The notes under the pieces were generated by a model. The model made no database searches and had not been told where the DNA came from. It saw only the letters and a list, made by a program, of their open reading frames with translations. A program made the translations under genes and the position numbers. Shown here piece by piece: positions 9,611 to 17,289 of a stretch of 44,554 bases of DNA (the first letter of the stretch is position 1; each line of letters opens with the position of its first letter). Source of the DNA: JANNOG01 sp050329835 (lineage in GTDB: Bacteria; Actinomycetota; Actinomycetes; Actinomycetales; JBBAYJ01); assembly GCA_050329835.1 (NCBI GenBank), contig JBHJOJ010000057.1, forward strand, positions 1 to 44,554, read 5' to 3'.

Positions 9611-9617
9611 CCGGACC

Positions 9618-10043
9618 GTGCGAGCGGTCGTGCAGCGGGCCTCGAGGGCGCAGGTCGTCGTCGCCGGGGAGGTGGTCGGGCGGCTGCCGCGGCCCGGCCT
9701 CGTCGTCCTGGCCGGTGTCACCCACGACGACGGCCCGGACCAGGTGGCGACGATCGCCCGGAAGATCGCGCAGCTGCGGATCCTCCACGGGGAGCGCAGT
9801 GCCGTCGACGACGGCGCCCCGGTCCTGCTCGTCAGCCAGTTCACGCTGTACGCCGACACGGCGAAGGGGCGCCGCCCGACGTGGAACCGGGCCGCGCCGG
9901 GGGCGGTCGCCGAGCCGGTGCTCGAGGCGCTGGCGGCGGCGCTGCGGGGCCACGGGCTGCACGTCGAGACCGGCCGGTTCGGCGCCGACATGGCCGTCGA
10001 GCTGGTCAACGACGGCCCGGTGACCCTGCTGCTCGAGGCATGA
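9618..10043 (+). CDS. dtd: D-aminoacyl-tRNA deacylase
   Basis: 141 residues, full length for DTD. It hydrolyses D-aminoacyl-tRNA (for example D-Tyr-tRNA) in the cytoplasm, protecting translation. The start MRAVVQRASRAQVVV is typical. The two active-site motifs are present: SQFTLYADTAKGRRPTW (about 75-91) and NDGPVTLLLEA at the C-terminus (the NxGPxT motif). The GTG start was chosen by family alignment; the gene is probably leaderless. The stop overlaps the ATG of trmB (ATGA), so the two are co-translated. Confidence 0.95.
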   Translation: MRAVVQRASRAQVVVAGEVVGRLPRPGLVVLAGVTHDDGPDQVATIARKIAQLRILHGERSAVDDGAPVLLVSQFTLYADTAKGRRPTWNRAAPGAVAEPVLEALAAALRGHGLHVETGRFGADMAVELVNDGPVTLLLEA

Positions 10044-10756
10044 CCACGCCACCGGGCGCGCCGGCAGCGACCGTCGGAGTGCGGGGGCCCGCCGCGCCGC
10101 GGACCTACGTGCTCCGCCGCGGACGCATGGGACCGCGCAGCCGTGCGGCGCTGGGTGAGCTGTGGCCGCGCTTCGGGGTGGACCTGCCGCCTGACGGCGG
10201 CGAGCTCGACCTGCCGACGATCTTCGGCCGGCGCGCCCGGGTCGCGCTGGAGGTCGGCTTCGGCATGGGAGAGGCGACCGTCGCGGCGGCCCGGGCCGAC
10301 CCGGACACGGATCTCCTGGCGGTCGACGTCCACACCCCCGGTGTCGCCGCGCTCCTCCGGGGTCTGGCGGCGGGCGGACTCGACCACGTCCGGGTTGCCG
10401 AGGCCGACGCCCGCGAGGTGCTGGCCCGGCTGCCCGCCGCGTCGCTCGACGAGGTGCGGGTGTGGTTCCCCGACCCCTGGCCCAAGGTCCGCCACCACAA
10501 GCGGCGCCTGGTCACGCCGGAGTTCGCCGCGACGGTCGCCGACCGCCTGCGGCCCGGTGGCCGGGTGCACCTCGCCACGGACCACGAGGAGTACGCGGCG
10601 CAGATGCTCGCCGTCGTCGCCGGGGAGCACCGGCTGGTGAACGAGCACGGCGGGTATGCGCCCGGGCCGACGGGCCGCCCGACGACCCGGTTCGAGCGCC
10701 ACGGCCTCGGTCGCGGCCACCGGATCCGAGACGTCGTGGTGTGTCGACCCACTTAG
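10040..10756 (+). CDS. trmB: tRNA (guanine-N7-)-methyltransferase
   Basis: 238 residues. It methylates G46 of tRNA using S-adenosylmethionine. The SAM-binding motif is LEVGFGMGEATVAAA (about 69-83), the acidic loop LAVDVH follows, and the family signature VWFPDPWPKVRHHKRRL (about 138-154) is intact, as is the C-terminal TTRFERHGLGRGHRI. The ATG overlaps the dtd stop. The stop (TAG, 10754-10756) lies inside the left arm of the inverted repeat that precedes the next gene. Confidence 0.95.
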   Translation: MTTPPGAPAATVGVRGPAAPRTYVLRRGRMGPRSRAALGELWPRFGVDLPPDGGELDLPTIFGRRARVALEVGFGMGEATVAAARADPDTDLLAVDVHTPGVAALLRGLAAGGLDHVRVAEADAREVLARLPAASLDEVRVWFPDPWPKVRHHKRRLVTPEFAATVADRLRPGGRVHLATDHEEYAAQMLAVVAGEHRLVNEHGGYAPGPTGRPTTRFERHGLGRGHRIRDVVVCRPT

Positions 10757-10779
10757 ACTAACTCCACTTAGTCTAAGTG
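10750..10779. promoter_or_regulatory. Double-palindrome operator of the DUF234-type ATPase gene
   Basis: CACTTAGACTAA (10750-10761) and its exact reverse complement TTAGTCTAAGTG (10768-10779) are separated by 6 bp. Each arm also holds an odd palindrome, TTAG-A-CTAA or TTAG-T-CTAA. The repeat spans the expected -35 region of a TAGTCT -10 box at 10789-10794, six bases before the GTG at 10801. It overlaps the trmB stop codon. It may be an operator or a weak hairpin terminator for trmB; the AT-rich arms favour a protein site. Confidence 0.55.
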
Positions 10780-10800
10780 CAACGCAGCTAGTCTGGACCG

Positions 10801-12267
10801 GTGAGACCCGACGATCTCTTCGATCGCGAGCGCGAGTGGGCGGACCTGGACGGCTTCGTCCGCGCGCCCGCGCGTGGACTCCGCGTGGGGATCCTCCACG
10901 GCCGTCGCCGGACGGGGAAGAGTTTCCTGCTGCGGCGCCTGGTCGCGGCTCACGGCGGCCTCTACTCGATGGCTCTGGAAGAGGAGCCGGCTCCCGCGCT
11001 GCTCCGCTTCGCGGCGACCGTCGGGCGTGACCTGGCGCTTCCGGTGGGCGCGCTGCGGTTCGACGACTGGGAGCAGGCCCTGCGGTCGGCGATCGAGCGG
11101 TACCCGCTCGTCGTCCTCGACGAACTGCCCTACCTCCTGCGCCATCCGTCGGGCGCGGCGATCCCCTCCGTGCTGCAACTGCTCGTGGACGAGTCCCGGG
11201 TCGACGCAGCGCCCCCCCGCCGTGTCATCGTCTGCGGCTCCGCGCTGGCGGTCATGACGGAGCTGCTGTCCGGCGGCACCCCGTTGCGCGGTCGCGCCGA
11301 CCTGGACCTGCGGCTGGGGCCGTTCGACCACCGCACCATGGCGGCGTACTACGGGATCGCGGACCCCGCCGTCGCGTTCCGGCTGCACGCCGTGGTGGGA
11401 GGGACGCCGGGATACCGGGACCTGCTCGCCGACGCGTCGCCGCAGACCGCCGGCGAGCTCGACGAGGTGCTGGCCGCGACCGTCCTCAACCCCAGCCACG
11501 CCCTGTTCGGCGAGGCCGATCATCTGCTCCGGGAGGATCCGCGGATCACGGACCGCGCGGTCTACCACTCGGTGCTCTCGGCGATCGCCGGTGGAGCGAC
11601 GACGCCCGCCAAGGTCGCCGCGTCGATCGGCCGACCCGAACGCTCGCTCTTCCACGCGCTCGACGTGCTGGTGAGTGCCGGCTTCGTCGTCCGGGACGAC
11701 GACGTCCTCCTGCAGCGCCGTCCGGTGCTGCGCCTGGCGGACCCGATCGTGCGGTTCCACCAGCTCGTGGTGTCGCCGAGGCTGGCGTCCCTGGAGGAGC
11801 GAGCGGTGGCCGAGGCGTGGGTGGACGCCGGCCCGACCGTCGAGTCGCGGATCCACGGCCCGCACTTCGAGGACCTGGCGCGGGAGTGGGTCAGGCGTTT
11901 CGCGTCGGCGTCGACCACGGGGGAACCGGTCGGCGAGGTCGGCGCGACGGTCGTCAACGACCGCGCCGGCCGGGCGACCCATGGGGTCGACGTCGTGGCC
12001 CTGGCACGAGGACAGCGTCGCCAGGCCCGCGACGCCCGGGTCGTCATCCTCGGCGAGGCCAAGGCGTCCGCGTCGCAGCGCGGGATGGGCGATCTCGAGC
12101 GGCTGGACCGGGTCCGCGCCCTGCTGGTCGCCCGCGGTGTCGACGCCGGGCAGGCGCGGCTGCTCCTGTTCGGCCGGAGCGGGTTCGACGGCGAGCTGCA
12201 CCAGGCCGCGCGGCGGCGGACCGATGTCGAGCTGGTCGATCTGGACCGGTTGTGGACCGGCTCGTGA
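10801..12267 (+). CDS. AAA-family ATPase with DUF234-type nuclease-like C-terminal domain
   Basis: 488 residues. The N-terminal archaeal-type ATPase domain has Walker A GRRRTGKS (34-41), Walker B YPLVVLDELPYL (Asp107/Glu108) and a sensor-like RRVIVCGSALAVM. A winged-helix segment follows (GATTPAKVAASIGRPERSLFHALDVLVSAGFV, about 260-292). The C-terminal domain has LRLADPIVRFHQLVV and a PD-(D/E)xK-like core, GVDVVALA...RVVILGEAKAS. The family is common in archaea and actinobacteria but poorly characterised; links to defence or DNA maintenance are proposals, not facts. The start is leaderless-like. A decayed relative lies at 37520-38545. Confidence 0.85.
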   Translation: MRPDDLFDREREWADLDGFVRAPARGLRVGILHGRRRTGKSFLLRRLVAAHGGLYSMALEEEPAPALLRFAATVGRDLALPVGALRFDDWEQALRSAIERYPLVVLDELPYLLRHPSGAAIPSVLQLLVDESRVDAAPPRRVIVCGSALAVMTELLSGGTPLRGRADLDLRLGPFDHRTMAAYYGIADPAVAFRLHAVVGGTPGYRDLLADASPQTAGELDEVLAATVLNPSHALFGEADHLLREDPRITDRAVYHSVLSAIAGGATTPAKVAASIGRPERSLFHALDVLVSAGFVVRDDDVLLQRRPVLRLADPIVRFHQLVVSPRLASLEERAVAEAWVDAGPTVESRIHGPHFEDLAREWVRRFASASTTGEPVGEVGATVVNDRAGRATHGVDVVALARGQRRQARDARVVILGEAKASASQRGMGDLERLDRVRALLVARGVDAGQARLLLFGRSGFDGELHQAARRRTDVELVDLDRLWTGS

Positions 12268-12364
12268 CCCTGGGACGAGGTGGTGGCGTGCGACGGCAGC
12301 CGTGAGCCCGACCCGGCCGCGTGCGCTACCCTCGGGGGCTGTCGCGCCTCCTGAGGCGCGGCAT

Positions 12365-12437
12365 GCGCCCGTAGCTCAACGGATAGAGCATTTGACTACG
12401 GATCAAAAGGTTGGGGGTTCGAGTCCCTCCGGGCGCG
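12365..12437 (+). tRNA. tRNA-Arg (anticodon ACG)
   Basis: A complete cloverleaf. Acceptor GCGCCCG (12365-12371) pairs with CGGGCGC (12430-12436); D arm GCTC/GAGC; anticodon stem TTTGA/TCAAA around the loop CTACGGA (anticodon ACG at 12398-12400); five-base variable loop; T arm GGGGG-TTCGAGT-CCCTC. CCA is not encoded. A7-bp hairpin (12344-12359) and a TACCCT box (12327-12332) lie just upstream and may belong to its promoter. Confidence 0.95.
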
Positions 12438-12547
12438 CAGGGTCTGACCAGCGGAGATGCCCGCCCTGCCAGCAATGGCCAGCGGTGTCGCTCCGGGCGC
12501 AGGCGAACGACTCGACCATGTCCGCCGAGGGCCCGCAGGAGACGACC

Positions 12548-12883
12548 GTGTCGCATCCGGACGAGCCGGCTGGCTCGGGCTGGTGTGCTGTGAGGTGCGT
12601 CTTCGGCACCCCGTTCCCGGACACGTACGAGGAACGAGTGACGATCTGGAACGTGGCGAACCTGGACACGGCCATCGCCCTGGCCGAGGAGGAGGCCGAG
12701 GGCTACGCCGCCGACATCGGCGGGGAGTACCTCGGGTTGGCGCAGGCGTACTCCCTGACGGACTCCCCGGAGCACGGCGCCGAGGTCTTCTCCCTGATGC
12801 GGGAGTCGACGCTCGCAGCCGACGACTACCTCGACGCGTTCTTCGACACCGGAGACGAGAGGCAGAGGTCCGTGGACTCGTGA
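12548..12883 (+). CDS. Small DUF4288-like protein
   Basis: 111 residues from the GTG at 12548, chosen because AGGAG (12537-12541) precedes it by six bases; an in-frame ATG at 12518 would add 10 residues but has no ribosome site. Recognisable stretches are WCAVRCVFGTPF, YEERVTIWNVANLDTAIALAEEEAEGYA, YLGLAQAYSLTD, and GAEVFSLMRESTLAADDYLDAFFDTGDERQ. The layout is like DUF4288 proteins, small cytoplasmic proteins without assigned function. It stands alone between the tRNA gene and a toxin-antitoxin pair. Confidence 0.72.
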   Translation: MSHPDEPAGSGWCAVRCVFGTPFPDTYEERVTIWNVANLDTAIALAEEEAEGYAADIGGEYLGLAQAYSLTDSPEHGAEVFSLMRESTLAADDYLDAFFDTGDERQRSVDS

Positions 12884-12953
12884 CCCTCGTCCTCGAGACC
12901 TCGCTCTCGACGAAGGTCCTGCCGTACGAGGCAGTTCCGTTGCGACCAGCCAC

Positions 12954-13241
12954 TCATGTCACGCCGAGCCACGCACGGAGCGCCTGGCGGATGACGTCGC
13001 TCGCGCTGGTGTGGTCGTACAGGGCGCGGGCGTTGAGGGCCCGACGCAGCTCGGGTTCGAGGCGCACGGGGACCACGGCGGCGGGTGCCGAGCCGAGAGG
13101 GCGCCGACCGCCGCGGCGACGGAGCGCAGCGACGGGGTAGCCGGTCTCAGCCTCGGCGACGAGGGCCTGGATGCGGTCCTCGTCGATGGCGCTGCCATCC
13201 GCGGCGCGCATGGCTTTCCGGGGAGCGTCGTCGGTGTCCAT
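12954..13241 (-). CDS. Ribbon-helix-helix antitoxin
   Basis: 95 residues from the ATG at 13241, preferred over a GTG at 13256 because AGGAGGAG lies 7 bases upstream. The N-terminal half is EDRIQALVAEAETGYPVAALRRRGGRRPLG. The C-terminal half is a CopG/Arc-type ribbon-helix-helix: VVPVRLEPELRRALNARALYDHTSASDVIRQALRAWL. In such modules one segment binds DNA and the other wraps the toxin. It is second in the operon, starting 11 bp after the toxin stop. Confidence 0.78.
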   Translation of the reverse strand: MDTDDAPRKAMRAADGSAIDEDRIQALVAEAETGYPVAALRRRGGRRPLGSAPAAVVPVRLEPELRRALNARALYDHTSASDVIRQALRAWLGVT

Positions 13242-13252
13242 CGGACTCCTCC

Positions 13253-13537
13253 TCACGGCAGTAGATGGCGGTAGGACTTGCGCAGCGCCATCGCATGGAT
13301 GATGAGACTCCTCTCGTCGACGAGGTGGATGACGACTATCTCGATCATGGTCCCTGAAGCTGTGGGCCCGATGACCAGGTCCCTCGGGGCACTGTCGGCA
13401 CCGTCCCCACTCAGGTCGTAGGCGATCAGGTGGTGGCTGATCGCATGGCGGATGTCGGCGTCGGGCACGCCGTGCCTGCGGGCCGACGGACCGATCTGAC
13501 CGACACCAAACGTATTACGAAACGTGCCGTCCCTCAA
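13253..13537 (-). CDS. Putative toxin of the ribbon-helix-helix TA pair
   Basis: Up to 94 residues. The recognisable core is ARRHGVPDADIRHAISHHLIAYDL...DLVIGPTASGTMIEIVVIHL...IIHAMALRKSYRHLLP, matching a small actinobacterial toxin family (BrnT/DUF4258-like layout) encoded next to ribbon-helix-helix antitoxins. The start is uncertain: the only start-like codon before the core is TTG at 13537, with no ribosome-binding site, so the gene may be leaderless or 5'-damaged. Toxin-first gene order means the strong ribosome site of the antitoxin sets the ratio. The activity is unproven. Confidence 0.65.
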   Translation of the reverse strand: MRDGTFRNTFGVGQIGPSARRHGVPDADIRHAISHHLIAYDLSGDGADSAPRDLVIGPTASGTMIEIVVIHLVDERSLIIHAMALRKSYRHLLP

Positions 13538-13800
13538 GACCGTGACCTCTCCAGCCGTCCCACTCCACCGGCCGCAGCACCGCGTCTATGCGCTGCAGCT
13601 CCCCCGTGGACCCGTGGGAGTCGCGTGCGCGAGCCGCGCCGTTCGGACGAGCGTGGCGCGATCGGACGAGTCCCCCACATACCCACCCGCCGATCTGTGG
13701 ACGGGCGCGGCCCCGGGCATCTGTGGACGAGGTGGAGGTTGTCGCGGACGGGCCGTCGGCGAGCCGGGCGGGCCACAGCCCGTGGCCGTACCGTCCCCTC
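13538..13800. other. Divergent promoter region between the TA pair and the GPP34 gene
   Basis: No gene is supported. On the toxin side, ACGTTT occurs twice 12 bp apart on the minus strand (about 13508-13525), a possible regulator site inside the presumed 5' end of the toxin gene. A TCTGTGGACG decamer occurs twice (about 13692 and 13720). A TACCGT box at 13789-13794 ends six bases before the GPP34 ATG, suggesting a leaderless transcript. Confidence 0.4.
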
Positions 13801-14481
13801 ATGCGCCTGCTGCTCGCGGAACAGGTCCTGCTGCTCGCCCTCGACGACGAGAAGGGCACCGACCGCAGCCAGTGGGCCGGTGAGGCCGGGCTGGCGGGGG
13901 CGTTGCTGCTGGACCTCGGCGAGCGGGACCTGCTCCGAACCGACACCGACCGCAGGCTCGTCGCCGTGGACGGCGACCCGCCCGATCACGAGGTGCTGCG
14001 CCGCGCGTACGAGGTCGTCGCCGGGTCCTCCCGCCGGCGCGGCGCCAAGGCGTGGGTCGACCGCCTGCAGACCGAGCTCAAGCCGCTGCGCACGACCCTG
14101 GCCCAGGGGCTGGTCGACCGGGGGGTGCTGTCCGAGGAACGGTCGAGGGTGTTCGGCCTCTTCCCCCGGACCCGCTACCCGGAGGCGGACGCGCACCCCG
14201 AGTTCGAGCTCCGGCAGCAGCTGTTCGAGGTCCTCGTCACCGGCCGCACGCCCACGGAGGAGGAAGCGCTGCTCGTCGGCCTGCTGGAGCCGCTGGGACT
14301 GATCCCGCAGATCGTGCCGAAGGACCACCGCCGGGCGGCCCGCCGGCGGGCGCAGGAGATCGGCGAGCACGGGCTCGCCGGCTCCGCCGTCCGCGACGCG
14401 GTCCGCGAGGTCCAGGCCGCGGTCATGACGGCGGCGATCGTCGCGAGCACCACGGCGAGCACGACCGCCGCCACCTCGTAG
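13801..14481 (+). CDS. GOLPH3/VPS74-like GPP34-family protein
   Basis: 226 residues. It begins MRLLLAEQVLLLALDDEKG, the hallmark of GPP34 proteins, followed by ALLLDLGERDLLRTD, VDRLQTELKPLRTTLAQGLVDRGVL and LVGLLEPLGLIPQIV. In eukaryotes the family binds phosphatidylinositol-4-phosphate at the Golgi; the many actinobacterial copies have no established role. The tail is Ala/Thr/Ser-rich (AAIVASTTASTTAATS). The likely promoter puts transcription start at the ATG. The next gene starts 26 bp after the stop and may be co-transcribed. Confidence 0.88.
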   Translation: MRLLLAEQVLLLALDDEKGTDRSQWAGEAGLAGALLLDLGERDLLRTDTDRRLVAVDGDPPDHEVLRRAYEVVAGSSRRRGAKAWVDRLQTELKPLRTTLAQGLVDRGVLSEERSRVFGLFPRTRYPEADAHPEFELRQQLFEVLVTGRTPTEEEALLVGLLEPLGLIPQIVPKDHRRAARRRAQEIGEHGLAGSAVRDAVREVQAAVMTAAIVASTTASTTAATS

Positions 14482-14507
14482 TGTCGGTGCCGGAGCGAGG
14501 AGGCCCC

Positions 14508-15722
14508 GTGCCCGAGACCCGCCGCCTGCCCCGGCCGTCGGAGCTGCTGCCCCTGCTGGACCTGCGCCGGCCGGAGCTCGACCCGACGGCCCGCCGGCTG
14601 GCCCGCGCGCACTCGATCGCCGATCTGCGGGCCGTCGCCCGTCGCCGCACCCCACGGGCGGTCTTCGACTACACCGACGGCGGGGCCGAGGCCGAGATCA
14701 GCCTGCGGCGGGCGCGGGCGACGTTCGCGGGGATCGAGTTCCAGCCGTCGGTGCTGCGCGACGTGGCCGATCTCGACCTCACGGGGCACCCGCTGGGCCG
14801 CCCGAGCGCCGTCCCGTTCGCCTTCGCCCCCACCGGCTTCACCCGTCTCATGCACCACGAGGGCGAGTCCGCGGTCGCCGCGGTGGCCGGCCGCCGCGGC
14901 ATCCCCTACGCGCTGTCGACGATGGGCACCACGTCGATCGAGGACGTCGCGGCGGTCCCGGGGCGCGGTCGGCTGTGGTTCCAGCTGTACGTGTGGCGCG
15001 ACCGCGCCGCGGCCGAGGACCTCGTCCGGCGCGCCCAGGCGGCCGGCTACGAGGCGCTCATGCTGACCGTCGACGTCCCGGTCGCCGGGGGCCGGCTGCG
15101 GGACGCCCGCAACGGGCTCACCGTCCCGCCGAGCCTGTCGCTGCGCACCCTCGCGGACATGGCCCTGTACCCCGCGTGGTGGGCGAACCTCCTGACCACC
15201 CGGCCGCTGGAGTTCGCGTCCCTCACCCAGTGGTCGGGCACCGTCGCCGAACTCCTCGACACCCTGTTCGACCCCACGATGACGGTCGAGGACCTGGCCT
15301 GGCTGAGATCGGTCTGGTCGGGTCCGCTCGTCGTCAAGGGCGTCCAGACGGTGGCGGACGCGCGCCGGGTTGTCGACCACGGCGCCGACGCCGTCGTGCT
15401 GTCCAACCACGGCGGCCGCCAGCTCGACCGGGCGCCGGTGCCGCTGCGGCTGGTGCCGGACGTCCTCGACGCCGTCGGCGACCGGACCGAGGTGTGGGTC
15501 GACACCGGTGTCGTGTCGGGGGCGGACGTGGTGGCCGGGCTGGCGCTCGGTGCCCGGCTGGTCCTGGTGGGCCGGGCCTACCTGTACGGGCTGATGGCGG
15601 GCGGTCAGCGAGGGGTGGACCGGGCGGCGGAGATCCTCACCCGGGAGGTCTCCCGGACGATGCGCCTGCTCGGCGTGCGGTCCGTGGCCGAGCTGGCCCC
15701 CGGCCACGTGCGCCTGCCCTGA
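14508..15722 (+). CDS. FMN-dependent alpha-hydroxyacid oxidase/dehydrogenase (L-lactate type)
   Basis: 404 residues from GTG 14508, fixed by GAGGAGG just upstream. The TIM-barrel flavoprotein family oxidises L-lactate or similar 2-hydroxyacids to 2-oxoacids. Visible signatures are FDYTDGGAEAE, APTGFTRLMHHEGE, LSTMGTTSIEDVAA, WFQLYVW (substrate Tyr), LTVDVPVAGGRLRD, LVVKGVQTVADA and VLSNHGGRQLD with the catalytic His and substrate Arg. The usual FMN-phosphate loop DGG(I/V)RxGxD reads DTGVVSGAD, so the second Gly position and the conserved Arg are changed. The following GLALGARLVLVGRAYLYGL is normal. The substrate cannot be assigned. Confidence 0.87.
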   Translation: MPETRRLPRPSELLPLLDLRRPELDPTARRLARAHSIADLRAVARRRTPRAVFDYTDGGAEAEISLRRARATFAGIEFQPSVLRDVADLDLTGHPLGRPSAVPFAFAPTGFTRLMHHEGESAVAAVAGRRGIPYALSTMGTTSIEDVAAVPGRGRLWFQLYVWRDRAAAEDLVRRAQAAGYEALMLTVDVPVAGGRLRDARNGLTVPPSLSLRTLADMALYPAWWANLLTTRPLEFASLTQWSGTVAELLDTLFDPTMTVEDLAWLRSVWSGPLVVKGVQTVADARRVVDHGADAVVLSNHGGRQLDRAPVPLRLVPDVLDAVGDRTEVWVDTGVVSGADVVAGLALGARLVLVGRAYLYGLMAGGQRGVDRAAEILTREVSRTMRLLGVRSVAELAPGHVRLP

Positions 15723-15813
15723 CCCCGGGTGGGTCCGAGGTCTCTTGCCGGTCGGTGGCCCGTTCAGTACGTTTCGCACCGACTGAAGGGGCAGGCGAAC
15801 CCGCGGTCGAGGT

Positions 15814-15854
15814 GACCTGACCTGCACCTGCGATTCGGCCGTGCGGGTCAGGTC
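15814..15854. terminator. Long hairpin between the hydroxyacid oxidase and the orphan binding protein
   Basis: GACCTGACCTGCAC (15814-15827) and GTGCGGGTCAGGTC (15841-15854) form a 14-bp stem with one G-U pair and a 13-base loop. There is no U tract. It lies 92 bp after the oxidase stop and 74 bp before the next ATG, so it may end the first transcript or be a leader structure of the second. Confidence 0.4.
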
Positions 15855-15927
15855 GACAGGGACGTCGATGCCGTCGCCGGGGGTCCGTCCGGGCACCCGC
15901 CGCGGCTCACTGTGGAGAGGGGACCGC

Positions 15928-17262
15928 ATGACGCGATCCGACAGCCCTCGCAACGTCAGCCGGCGCAACGTCAGCCGGCGCTCCGTCCTGCGCGGAGCCG
16001 GCGCGGCGGCCCTCGCGGCGGGAGGGGTTCCCCTCGCAGGCTGCGGCCGGCCGTCGGACGCTACGCTGGCCGGTGACGCGGACGCCCGGCCGATCCGCAT
16101 CGGCTACGTGTCGCCGCAGACCGGCCCGATCCAGCCGTTCGCGGCCGCCGACCAGGTGGTCATCGACTCCGTCCGCGCCCGGCTGGCGCAGGGACTGCCC
16201 ACGCGGGCCGGCCTCAGCATGGTCGAGGTCATCGTGCGCGACAGCGGGTCGGACCCCGCCCGCGCGGACGCCGTCGCCCGTGAGCTCGTCACGGCGGAGC
16301 GGGTCGACATCATGCTGGCCGCCTCGACGCCCGCGACGACGAACCCGGTCTCCGACGTCTGCGAGGAGGCGGGGGTGCCCTGCATCACGACGCTCACCCC
16401 GTGGGATTCCTGGTTCTTCGGCCGCGGTGCCTCCTCGGCCACCGACTTCAGGTGGACCTACCACTTCTACTGGGGCAGCTCCGACGTCCACTCCGTGTTC
16501 CTCGACATGTGGGACACGATCCCCACGAACCGGATCGTGGCCGCGCTCTGGGGCGACGACACGGACGGGCGCAGCTGGGGCGACCCGGTCGCGGGATTCT
16601 CGGTCGCCGCGGCCGAGCGCGGGTACGAGGTCGTCGATCCCGGCCTCTACGCATCGGGCACCGCCGACTTCTCGGCCATCATCGACCGCTTCATCGACGC
16701 CCGGGCCGAGGTCCTCGTCGGGATCCCGACCCCGCCCGAGTTCACGGCGTTCTGGCAGCAGGCCGCGGCGCGCGGCTTCCGGCCGCGGGTCGCCACCATC
16801 GCGCGCGCGCTCCTGTTCCCCTCGGTCGTCGCCGGTCTCGGCCCGGCGGGGGAGGGCCTGGCCCTCGGAGCGGGGTGGACGCCGACCTACCCCTACTCGT
16901 CGTCGCTCACCCAGCAGTCGGCGGCGAGCCTGGCCCAGGAGTTCACCGATCTCACGGGCGAGCCGTGGATCCAGCCGCTCGGCTTCGTCCACGCCCTCTT
17001 CGAGGTCGCCGCCGCCGCCATCGCCGGGGCCGAGAACCCCGACGACCGCGAGGGGATCGCGGACCAGCTCTCCCGGCTCGAGGTCGACACCGTCGTGGGC
17101 CCGGTGAGCTGGGCGGCCCGCGAGGTCCGGACCATCGCGACGACACCGCTGGTGGGAGGGCAGTGGCGACTCGTGGACGGCCGGCCCGAGGTGGCGGTGG
17201 TGTCCAACGCGCAGGCCCTGTCCGTGCCGGTGGAGGACTCGCTCCAGGAGCTCCCGCGCTAG
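15928..17262 (+). CDS. Tat-exported ABC substrate-binding lipoprotein (amino acid/amide type), orphan
   Basis: 444 residues; ATG preceded by GAGAGGGG. The N-terminus has a twin-arginine signal (SRRSVLRG), a short hydrophobic core and lipobox LAGC, so it is a folded-exported lipoprotein. The mature part is a periplasmic-binding fold of the branched-chain amino acid/urea/amide class: RIGYVSPQTGPIQPFAAADQ, VRDSGSDPARADAVARELV, VDIMLAASTPATTNPVSDVCEEAGVPCITT, VVAALWGDDTDG. No matching LivHMGF-type permease lies next to it; the ABC genes downstream belong to another class and have their own binding protein. It may serve a distant transporter or act as a sensor. Two 15-bp tandem repeats sit in the signal-peptide region. 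Confidence 0.82.
   Translation: MTRSDSPRNVSRRNVSRRSVLRGAGAAALAAGGVPLAGCGRPSDATLAGDADARPIRIGYVSPQTGPIQPFAAADQVVIDSVRARLAQGLPTRAGLSMVEVIVRDSGSDPARADAVARELVTAERVDIMLAASTPATTNPVSDVCEEAGVPCITTLTPWDSWFFGRGASSATDFRWTYHFYWGSSDVHSVFLDMWDTIPTNRIVAALWGDDTDGRSWGDPVAGFSVAAAERGYEVVDPGLYASGTADFSAIIDRFIDARAEVLVGIPTPPEFTAFWQQAAARGFRPRVATIARALLFPSVVAGLGPAGEGLALGAGWTPTYPYSSSLTQQSAASLAQEFTDLTGEPWIQPLGFVHALFEVAAAAIAGAENPDDREGIADQLSRLEVDTVVGPVSWAAREVRTIATTPLVGGQWRLVDGRPEVAVVSNAQALSVPVEDSLQELPR
15952..15981 (+). repeat. 15-bp perfect tandem duplication in the Tat signal
   Basis: AACGTCAGCCGGCGC occurs twice in a row (15952-15966, 15967-15981), giving the peptide RNVSRRNVSRRSV and two extra twin-arginine pairs before the functional RRSVLRG. 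The repeat keeps frame, so copy number can change without breaking the gene. Confidence 0.85.
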
Positions 17263-17289
17263 ACGGCCCGGCGACCCGGCCCCCGGAGG

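Larger units (their letters stand above)
9322..9617. other. Divergent intergenic region between pckG and dtd
   Basis: No coding sequence is supported here. The part next to pckG contains an AT-richer stretch (GATGAGACGAAACGGTAAACTT, about 9420-9441), the likely promoter area for pckG. The part next to dtd contains the 12-bp palindrome at 9540-9551 and a TAGCCT box at 9605-9610, eight bases before the dtd GTG. Confidence 0.5.

Noticed and set aside
12344..12359. GCGCCTC/GAGGCGC hairpin as a terminator of the ATPase gene
   Set aside because: The unpaired centre is only two bases and it lies between a TACCCT box and the tRNA, so it is more likely part of the tRNA 5' region. Not strong enough for its own call.
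13690..13735. TCTGTGGAC repeats as DnaA boxes or an origin
   Set aside because: Only two weak matches to TTGTCCACA-type boxes, no AT-rich stretch, and no dnaA or dnaN nearby.
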